In this document: one piece after another, positions 55,523-64,000 of the stretch
Numbering within the stretch: the first letter of the stretch is position 1
How the letters are laid out: every line of letters starts with the position of its first letter
DNA from: Lepidurus packardi
Taxonomy: Eukaryota; Arthropoda; Branchiopoda; Notostraca; Triopsidae
Assembly (NCBI GenBank): GCA_023053545.1
Contig: JAKZAN010000005.1
Span: 6,138,001-6,202,000, forward strand
Reading direction: 5' to 3'
DNA: 64,000 nt
The notes under the pieces: model-generated
Database searches by the model: none
What the model saw: only the letters and a program-made list of their open reading frames with translations
What the model was told of the DNA's origin: nothing
Made by a program: the position numbers and the translations under genes

Positions 55523-58101
55523 TTACATCATAGGGCCAGCCGAAGGACCAGGCATGGTCATATTCCCCATATTCATCATAATATTGCCCATGTGACTGAC
55601 ATTGGTCATAGGGTTACCCATCATGACGTTGTTCATCATCCCGGCCACGTTATGCCCCAAGTTGACATTGCCATAATTGGAGTTCATAGCAGGCTGTTGC
55701 ATATTTGCTATGGGAGGTGGTCCATTGGTGGCCATGTGCTGCACAGAATTGGTTATGTTCGCGTTGTTAGGAAGGTTGTTGACGTTATTTAACACACTTA
55801 AGGCATTATTTAATGGCTGATCTGTCCAATTAATTAGATTATGCTCGGCTAACTGCGACGACGTGAAATGGTCTTTGAGTAGCATTTGCGAATAGGTATT
55901 ATGCATCTGGTAGCCTTCCGTTTCCCTCACTGTGTCCCCGCACATGCGGTACAAGTCTAGAAAGAGAATAAAAGACTTCAAGAATATCATAATGTCATCA
56001 TGGTTTTACCTCTCAGAATGGCTGAAGCCCATAACTGCACGTGAACGTCAGGAATCTTGGAAGCTAATTGCATTGCAGGCGTGACCATGTTCATAGCTTC
56101 ACGGGAATTGCCCAAGGAAAGAAAAATATGGCCGAGCAAAACCAGTGAGCAAGAAGTTAATCGATTCAGGTCTTCGGCGTTTGCCATTTTTAAGGTCTCA
56201 CGTAAATACCGTCTTTAAAACACCATAAAGAAAACATTAAAACGGACATCCTTTTTTCGACTTTTTCTTATTTGTTATATTTTTTGTGTTTTATGCGGAA
56301 GTTTTTCTTACTTGGCTTCATTGTACCTCCCTTGGAAGAAGGCATGCAAGCCCTGCACGTAATAGGCAGCTGCCCTTAAGCTATGCCAATGCTGGGGTAG
56401 CGCTTCCGGTTGCACTTGCTCCAAAATGCGTCCTAATTCGTTATCCCGTTTGGTTCTTAAATAAACAATGGCCAAGTTCAAATGCGCAAATGTCCATAAC
56501 TCTCGATCTTGCGTACACTAACGTGAAGTCATAACCCAAACGGATTATTATCAAAGAACTTTAAGGCTTAAAATAAGTTACGCGCAAAGCTGAATTAAAC
56601 TGGGCTTCGGCAGCTTCCATGCAGTTCATAGCCATGGAATACAATCCCAAGAGCACGTGAAGTTGAGCCCCATGCAAAGCCACAAGTCTAGGCTGTGCCT
56701 GGCAGAGTTGTAAAGCTTGCCCGAGTTCTCGAATGGCTTGGCTTTTATTTCCCATTACTAGGCGACACATTACCAAATGCTCCAATAACTGGAGTTGGAA
56801 AGACCATAGAATAGGCTTTTGATCCAATGCTAAAGAAAAACGACCATGTTTAAAGATAAAATCCAGAAGTCACAATGTTAATTTTTCTGAATGTACTTTT
56901 TAACTTTTCGATTTGGGAAAAGGCTTTGTCCGTATATTTTTGAGCCTTGTCCATGTAACCAGCTTGCATGGAGTGCATAACGGTTACGACGTAAACAAGA
57001 ATACACAGATGCTCTTTAGGCATCCAAAGGAAGAGCTCGCCCGGATTACTTCCGTTGATTTCTGTAATACGACAACACTATGAGACTTTTACGTTCAAGA
57101 ATAAGTATGGTACCTTCGTCCGAGACAGGATTCGGTTGGGTTATGATTTGGATACTCTGCTGCAGCTGCTTGAGATAAGGCTTCACGCTTTTGACCTGGC
57201 CGGACATAAGATAGTGACACACTTGCAGTACTAGGAAGAAAACTCGGAGATATTCCTTTTGATTGGCGTTTCCTTGCCAGTTTTCCACCGTGTGGCCTGC
57301 TTGGTTAAGAAGGGGGTGAACTTCATTGAATTTCTTGTCGATCAGAAGTAACTACGAGGGACAGGAGGATATCTTTAGGAACCTTAGAAGCTAACTTGTT
57401 TAGATTTGTTACCATGGCTTTTGAAAGGATAAACAGTAGACGGGTATAATGGATGCCAGACATGTTTGTGTAATCTACGCCAACACCCAATAAGCTGCAT
57501 GCCACTACGTAGTCCTTTTCATTAGCATGGATTTGCTGTTGAAAAACGAAGTTAGCACGTTATGAAACGTTATTTTTTTTTAGACAACTTACTGCTAACT
57601 GAAAAAGCAGGCGACAATGCCAATATGCACTTTGCTGAGACATTTCGATCGCTTTGCGAAGAACTGGCCTGGCCATGGCTGATTGTGATTGGTTTTGGTA
57701 AAGCTCTGCGAGAATACTGGCTGACTCGAACTTGATGTCATCAAAGGTAGGGATGTTTTGTGAGATGTGCCACTAAAGGAACACAATGCATGAATAACAA
57801 AATTTAACAAAGAGAAATGACCAACAAATAAAACCCTGGGTCGAATTAAATGCAAAGAAACCACCCCAAAACTTACGGCTTGTTCCAAATGGACTCTGGC
57901 TAAGTCTACATTATTTGTGTACGACATTAACATTTGTCCCAATTGCAAGTGTGTTCGTGCCTCTACTTTGGGAGGAGGCTTTAAATTAAACACGGCTTGT
58001 AAACACTGAATACATAGTTTAATGTTGGGGGGCTTTGAAGTACGAAAATGTTCTGCCAAGCCTAGTAGGGAGAGATACCAACCATCTTGTGAATTGGCCA
58101 T
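55523..58101 (-). CDS. MAU2: MAU2 cohesin-loading factor
   Basis: Nine exons, 58101-57877, 57772-57593, 57535-57413, 57351-57114, 57061-56897, 56829-56582, 56517-56312, 56212-56010 and 55956-55523, give 673 aa. MAU2 (Scc4) is a TPR-repeat scaffold that binds NIPBL and loads cohesin onto chromatin. Family stretches are L-L-G-L-A-E-H-F-R near the start, [39 protein letters not shown] and [12 protein letters not shown] late E-H-N-L-I-N-W-T-D matches the conserved end of vertebrate MAU2. After it comes a lineage-specific Asn/Met-rich tail of about 100 residues (runs of N-V, M-M-N and M-G-N). The 61-base intron 57412-57352 can be read through in frame for some distance, so a gene predictor might miss it. 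Confidence 0.96.
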
Positions 58102-58479
58102 TATTTCTTGTATGTCACATGTAAAAAGTATCACAAATAGTAGTTCGTAAATACACAACTTTAGCTGTATTCTGATCAATTTAATGTCAAAGACGTTTAC
58201 TTTGCACTGATAAGAAACGCACAGCGTGTGCGCCATAAACAAAGCAACGCGATGCTAGCGATCAAGCGACACAGCGACTGAATAGAACCGCCGAAATAAT
58301 CAATACACAGTGTACAGTGCTGCTGCCAAGCGAGTAAAAAAATAACCCGGCAAATGCAAACTGCCAAATGCGTTGCCTACGTTACCTACGTTGAAGGTAA
58401 CATAATTGAGGTTCAGAAAATACAGTCTTGTCGAAAACTTGAGTTTTCATCGTGAGATAATCTAAGAAAATGCTGAAAG
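58102..58479. other. MAU2 5' flank
   Basis: Promoter side of MAU2. It is repeated with moderate divergence at about 62070-62480 as part of the segmental duplication. No TATA box seen. Confidence 0.5.
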
Positions 58480-58740
58480 GTAAGCTAAGGAAAGATGAGT
58501 TAAATATAATAGCGATTCTGCCGCGGGTATTGTTCATTTTGAAAACCATATATTTTCCATGGAGTTCCACTGAACGGCGCCCTAGATTCGTTCTGACCAG
58601 AGATTGGTGATTTCATTATTCCGACTTCATGACATTCATAAAAGTAACAGATGGATTGTCGTTTGTTGTCCGTTGTCGAGATTAACTGTGGCCAATGCAC
58701 TTTCCCATCAGACTCAGTCATAGATGATTTCGGGATCACT
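58480..58740 (-). pseudogene. Decayed copy of the mucin-like gene
   Basis: Matches the last part of the big exon of the mucin-like gene at 62880-63110. Shared peptide stretches include S-P-I-S-G-Q-N-E-S-R against S-P-I-A-G-Q-N-E-S-R in the intact copy. Indels shift the frame and the flanking exons are gone. About 430 bases that follow the exon in the intact copy are missing here. Confidence 0.75.
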
Positions 58741-59499
58741 TTGTTTAATATATCATTACAAGTTTACCACACTATAGCTTTATGTCCTGACGATTAGAAA
58801 GTCAAAGTAGCTTTAAAATGTTCACAAGGTTCCAAACTGAAACCTACGTGGTTTAATTTTTTCAGAATTTTATTTAGCTTCTTAGCCGCCAAGTCGCATG
58901 TCATTTAAAGTTCCAGTAGGACAAGAAAAGTACTATTAGGAATGATCACATATACGGAATGTAACCTAGCTCAGTGTTCGCTTGTAGCCAAATATTATAT
59001 TATTCGCGCCTTAAGTAAACGTAATCATTTCCTATCATTAGAAATCCTAATCCTATTTACGAGTTTCTATGATAACATAAGAGGACGCGTTCTAATCACA
59101 AAGCGATTCCACGGAAAAGGAACCTTGAAATCCCTTGAAATCTAAAATTTTCCTACTCCTTGTTGTCTTGTGTAGTCCCCGCACTCTTTCTTCTTTCGCT
59201 CAATTGCTTTGAACCCAGCCAACCGAATCAATCCCTATTTTCGAAATTTCATAAGTAAATTCAAATAATTAATAGGCTGCGCCTGTGCTGTGGAATAATA
59301 CATTGCCCTTGAATGTGTCGCAATACTGGTAGTCATGCCTGAGTTGCTAAAATGCTGAAATCCAATCCATGGTTGACAACGACATCTGGGAGGTCTGTAA
59401 GCCGCGCCAATGGCCTCATCACTTAATTTGCTTCCCTACGGGTAATGGATAGATCCGGATTACCATAGATTTGACTCCACTTAACAAATATGTTATTCC
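58741..59499. other. Spacer left of the Gypsy fragment
   Basis: No gene recognised. Part may be further decayed mucin-like gene or flanking duplicated DNA. An open frame at 58942-59145 has no family resemblance. Confidence 0.4.
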
Positions 59500-60420
59500 A
59501 TAACACAACCCACTGCCCATGATTCCAACTTCAAGGAGCTATTATCTTTTCCAAAACCGACCTCGCAAAAGGTTATTGGCAAATCGCGCTCGCATCTGAA
59601 AGTCGTCCACTAACCGCGACGATCACGCCATCTGGTACTTACCAATACAAACGCCATCCAATGGGGGTTGACCGCCGCCGCCTCCATCTCCCTGCGAATG
59701 GTCAGTCAAACGCTCACTGACTGCCCTGTTTGCATAAACTACCTAGACATCCTGTTTTTTGGCTCATTTCTTGAGCATGCCTCCCGTCTACATGAAGTCC
59801 TACTTCGGCTTGCTAACACGGACTTTCCGATGAACTGGACAAATGTCGCTTCGCCGTTCCTGAAGTCAAGTTTTTGGGTCATATCGTCAGCAACAAATGC
59901 ATCAAACCTGATCCTGCAAGTATCGATGTCACCAGACGCTCCTCAACCAACGTCTATCACTAATGTCAGCAGCTTCCTGGGATCTATCAACTCCTTCCAC
60001 GAGTTCTTGCCCTCCGTAGAAGAATTCATTGAGCCTCTTCAACGCGTTATAAGGACAATCGAAGTTTCAACTTTCCAATTGTTCGAAGAATGCTCTGCCG
60101 CTTTCAACAAGCTCAAGTCGATGCTGACCCACAACCTCAAGCTTAGCATCTTTGACGCCAATAAGCCAACCGTAATCTCCACTGACGCGTCGAACATTGG
60201 CATTGGCGTTTATTTATTACAATTTCAACATGGTCGATTGGTGCCCATCGCTTTCGCTTCCAAGAACCTGACGCCTCGTGAACGTGCTTATGCCGTAAAG
60301 GAACGTGAAGCAAATACTTGCGTCTGGGCCTGTAACCACTGGTCCAATCTCCTCTTGGGTCGCCGATTCACTCCCATAACAAACCACAAGGTGCTGGGTC
60401 TTCATCCTGGCCCAGTCCTG
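59500..60420 (+). mobile_element. Gypsy-type LTR retrotransposon fragment
   Basis: Only the reverse-transcriptase and RNase H part of a pol gene remains. It opens near 59545 with F-S-K-T-D-L-A-K-G-Y-W-Q-I, then shifts frame near 59665. The active-site box is damaged (N-Y-L-D-I-L-F-F-G in place of the usual Y-x-D-D). RNase H follows (S-T-D-A-S-N-I-G-I-G-V; F-A-S-K-N-L-T-P-R-E-R-A-Y). No LTR, protease, integrase or gag seen. It stops where the duplicated MAU2 sequence begins, at about 60421. It is inactive. Confidence 0.85.
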
Positions 60421-62070
60421 GTACCTTCGTCCAAGACAGGCTTCGATTGGGTTATGATTTGAATACTCTGATTTTGACTACTCTTTGACTTAGCACATAT
60501 GCAGTACTATAGGAAGAAAACTCGGAGATATTCCTTTTGATTGGCGGTTTCCTTGCCAGTTTTCTACCGTGTGGCCTGCTTCGTTAAGAAGGGGGTGAAC
60601 TTCATTGAATTTCTTGTCTAAGAGGGACAGGAAGATATCTTTAGAAACCTTAGAAGCTAACTTGTTTTGATTTGTTACCATGGCTTGTGAAAGGATAACC
60701 AGTAGGCGGGTATAATGGATGCCAGACATATTTGTGTAATCTACACCAACACCCAGTAAGCTGCATGCCACTACGTATAGTCCTTCTCATTGTCATAGAA
60801 TTGCTGTTGAAAAACGAAGTTAGCATGTTATGAAACGTTAATTTTTTTAGACAACTTACTGCTAATTGAAAAAGCAGGCGACAATGCCAATATGCACTTT
60901 GCTGAGATATTTCGATCGCTTTGCGAAGAACAGGCCTGATGGCCATGTCTGATCTTGATTGGTTTTGGTAAAGCTCTGCGAGTATACTGGCAGACTCGAA
61001 CCTTGATGTCATCAAACGGTGGGATGTTTTGTGAGATGTGCCACTAAAGCAACACAATGGATAACAAAATAAACGAAAAGAAATGACCAACAACTAAAGT
61101 CAAAGGTCGATTTTTTTCTATTTATCCAGCGTGAACAACTGCTGCTCTTTGCTATCTGTATTATTATGCAATATAATATACAATATGGACAATCATTTGC
61201 ATTGTAAATAAGGAATTTTAACCTTAGGGCCCTTTATACGAATTATAAAATAGCCCTTTTTTTCATAAAAATAACTATAAGAACTAATAACTTCAATAAA
61301 GCATTTTTGATAGAAGAAACTATTGCAGGAAAAGCCTCAACATTATAAAGGAAAAGATCAGCGTTGAAACGTGGACGTAATTTTGAAATTCCTCTTGACA
61401 GAATTGCTTTTGGTTTCTTTAGTCATCCACAGTGAAAAAAATATGTTTAGGATCCTGATTTATCTGATCGACGAGGGGGTAAAATGGTTTTTCAGTCTTT
61501 TTAATTCTATAAAGGTAGCTTATGGTCGGGAGTATGCGCGTCGTAGTTTTAATGAAGTGGATACTGTGTACCTATCTAGGATTCATTTGCAGATTGGTTT
61601 GTTATGTATTGAGTCCGAAATTCGGAAATGACTGGAGTTTCAGTTTTTGTTGTACCACCCCTTTTTCCCCTCGTACCCTTTGTTTGTAACGTAAGTCGCT
61701 AAGTTCAGTCTTCCTTTCACGTTACTCGAATACAGTCTAAGTTCCTTACAGTACGAAGGCTGTGTTGTGTGTTCACTAAAGTTAGTAACAACAGTTTGTA
61801 AGAATTAAATGGGTCGGATAATGCAAGGAAACCTTCGAAGAACTTTCAGCTTGTCCCAAACGGACGGGCTAAGTCTATATTATTCGTGTACGAAACTAAG
61901 ATCTGTCCCAATTGTATGTTCGTGCCTCTACTTTGGGAGGGGGCTATACATTAAACACGGCTTGTAAACACAGAATACATAGTTTAATGTTGGGAGGCTT
62001 TGAAGGACGAAAATGTTTTGTCAAGCTGCCATCTTGTGAATTGGCCATTTCTTGTATGTCACATGTAAAA
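60421..62070 (-). pseudogene. Partial MAU2 pseudogene from segmental duplication
   Basis: A copy of MAU2 exons 1-4 with introns retained, so it arose by DNA duplication, not retroposition. 60421-60640 matches exon 4 (57114-57351) with an internal deletion. 60650-60790 matches exon 3 ([10 protein letters not shown] kept). 60865-61048 matches exon 2 with frame-changing indels. About 61840-62065 matches exon 1, with a deletion and frameshift shortly after the start codon. Later exons are absent. An extra 740 bases lie in intron 1 (about 61080-61830). No functional MAU2 product is possible. Confidence 0.85.
61080..61835. other. Insert within the MAU2 pseudogene
   Basis: Sequence present between exon 1 and exon 2 of the pseudogene and absent from the intact MAU2 intron (about 100 bases). 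No element type recognised. The open frame 61371-61631 has no known domain. Confidence 0.45.
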
Positions 62071-62560
62071 GGTATCACAGAAAGTCGTTCCTAGGTACAC
62101 AACTTTTCGTTTTCTGTATTTTGATCAATTCAGTGTCAAAGACGTTTAATTTGCACTGACAAGAAACGCACAGCGTGTACGCCATAAACAAAGCAACACG
62201 CTGCTAGCGATCAAGCGACATAGCGACTGAACAGAACCGCCGAAATAAATCAATACGTATTGTACAACGCTGCCACCAGGCGAGAAAAGAAAATATCCCC
62301 GCAAATGCAAACTGACAAATACACGCTAACATGATTGCTGAATCAGAAAACCTGCCTGGCTTTGTAAAACCACATAATAGAGCTCGATAACTTACTGCGT
62401 TGAAGTAACATTATTAAGGTTGAGCAAATACGGTTTTTTCGAAGGTTTGAGCTTTCTTCGTGGGGCAATCAAAGCTAAGAAGAATTAGACAGCACGAAAT
62501 CAGTATCATCACGACTAGAAATAAAAGATAGCTTTAATATGCTAAAATGATGAATTAAGA

Positions 62561-64000
62561 TTATTGTTTACAAACAAAAGCAGGAATGGTGATCGAAAAT
62601 AAGAACGAATTGGTTGTTATCGGGGACATGGTCCCTATAGTCTTCCGCAAGAGCCATTCATCTGTAAGCAGAAAGTTGCAACAATAACTGTACCGGTCAG
62701 TTAAGAAAATACCTACCATTGTAAATTTTCTTTATAACTAGAACTTCTGACTTAAAAAATGGGTCTGGATCATAAGTTGATAGATTATTCAGCTTATTAG
62801 TATCAGCAGTAGCAGTAGTATCACTAGTACTGGCAGTAGTAAACGAAGTATTGTGAATTACAGAGCTGGGTGTCGCATTGTTTGAACTGGGTCCCTTGAC
62901 TGAGTTAAGGAAAGATGTGCTCAATGATGAGTTAAATAATAGCAATTCTGTCGTGGTATTGTTCAAATTGAAAACCGTATCTTCCATTGAGGCAGTTCCA
63001 TTGAATGGGGTCCTAGATTCGTTCTGACCAGCGATTGGTGATTCTATTGTTACACCGGTGTCCGACTTTATGACAGTTACAGAAGCAACAGACGCAGTAT
63101 TTCCTTCGGCTATAGAACGAGATGCATCTCTGGTTGTGACACTTTTCTCTAAATTCGAAATAAGGACATCTTGGGTTCCGGAAATTTCACTGAAGGAGGG
63201 AATTGTGGGCAGGTTGTCGAAAGGTGTCTTTGAACTGATGTCAGGAACTGGATTTGTTGAATCCGGAAGAGGATTTGCAAACGAGACTAAACTCAGAGTA
63301 CTAGAACTTGAAGGGTTAGCATTACTAGCTGCAACGGAGACTTCTATTGATGTCTCCGAAACAACAGAAAATGAGCTTGGGGAAGAAGATGTTGGGAATA
63401 GACTAGTTTTAAATTCTTCAATGTAGGTTAGATTTAAAGTTCCGTTGTCAAGATTCACAGGTAGTTTGAATATGTCAACGATGACTAGGCTTTCCTGGTT
63501 CAAAGAAGCTTTAACTGCATCTATAGCTGAAAAAATGGACCCATTGCTCGAGTTTCCTGAAGTCGAGTATATGGACTCGTTGTACGATGTCAAAGCTCCA
63601 ACAACTAAAACCAAGAAAAAAGTCCGTAAATTGGAAAACTATCGAGTTAAAGCCTCACATTGCATAACTCCTGATTTACTAACGACATATGTTGCAAATA
63701 TAGAGCTCGTTACGTTGATCGATGAAATGCCTTGCACGATGCCCGACAAAACGTTTACATCCGCAGTTGAAAACTTTTGAAAATAAAGCCGAATGCTGAT
63801 AATTTTCCCATCATCGCTTGGTTTCTTCGGTATAGAAACAGCTAATCCTGCACTTCGTACAAAAGTGTACGGAAATCGCGTCTGAAAGAGATTATTAAAC
63901 TAATTTAAGGGTTAAATATTTGTAAACACGATCGAAAACAATTATACTGCAGAATTGACAGAATAGGTCCCACTGCCATATGCGAGCCAAGGTTCGTCTG
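62561..64000 (-). CDS. Mucin-like secreted or membrane protein, 3' part
   Basis: Partial gene running off the right edge. Exons in phase: beyond 64000 to 63948 (G-S-G-T-Y-S-V-N-S-A), 63881-63659 (start T-R-F-P-Y-T-F-V-R-S), 63604-62717 and a candidate last exon 62661-62561 (starts E-W-L-L-R-K). The 888-bp exon is about a third Ser/Thr with many N-x-S/T sites (for example N-G-T-L-N-L-T, N-N-T-T, H-N-T-S), so a heavily glycosylated extracellular region is likely. The segment I-S-S-I-N-V-T-S-S-I-F before it looks folded, but I cannot name the domain. The last exon is the least certain part. A decayed partner lies at 58480-58740. Confidence 0.6.

Noticed and set aside
61371-61631. 86-codon plus-strand frame in the MAU2 pseudogene insert
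   Set aside because: AT-rich hydrophobic frame with no homologue that I recognise and no gene structure around it.

Overview
The window is nuclear DNA from an animal, most likely a protostome invertebrate and possibly an arthropod. Its genes are split by short GT-AG introns, mostly about 50-70 bases. The families are animal-specific or animal-like: KANK, an ELK-type ETS factor, myosin XV, MAU2, ALDH1L1 and SLC35B4. I cannot place the species. Every intron in the gene models below was read by eye, and reading phase was checked across each junction. Coordinates may be off by a base or two.

Left end (1-6.4 kb, + strand): the 3' part of a very-long-chain 3-oxoacyl-CoA reductase gene (HSD17B12 family). 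It has one catalytic exon followed by three in-phase candidate last exons, two of them on a tandem duplication. A small gene for a secreted Ser/Thr-rich protein of unknown function follows.

6.4-29.5 kb (- strand): KANK cortical adaptor (9 coding exons, 1,123 aa), an ELK-like ETS factor (3 exons, 609 aa), 10-formyltetrahydrofolate dehydrogenase ALDH1L1 (15 exons, 911 aa), the nucleotide-sugar transporter SLC35B4 (7 exons, 342 aa), and a secreted Pro/Tyr/Gln-rich repeat protein. A hAT-type miniature element lies between KANK and ELK. A pogo/Tigger-type element lies in an ELK intron.

29.5-33.5 kb: a decayed non-LTR retrotransposon (+ strand) with part of its reverse transcriptase deleted.

33.5-53.4 kb (- strand): an unconventional myosin XV gene with 43 coding exons in the long form (3,709 aa). 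It has two alternative N-termini. An unusual 1.86-kb exon inserts about 620 Ser/Cys-rich residues between the first tail module and the second MyTH4-FERM. A second pogo-type element lies in one of its introns.

55.5-64 kb: an intact cohesin-loader gene MAU2 (9 exons, 673 aa, - strand), then a tandem segmental duplication that decayed reciprocally. The proximal unit keeps MAU2 but has a ruined copy of a mucin-like gene. The distal unit keeps the mucin-like gene, which runs off the right edge, but has a ruined copy of the 5' half of MAU2. A broken Gypsy-type fragment sits at the breakpoint.

The genes do not form a pathway. ALDH1L1 serves folate one-carbon metabolism. HSD17B12 and SLC35B4 act in the ER or Golgi. 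KANK and myosin XV act on the actin cortex. ELK and MAU2 act in the nucleus. The features most worth following up are the alternative last exons of HSD17B12, the two starts and the Cys-rich exon of myosin XV, and the reciprocal decay of the duplication.
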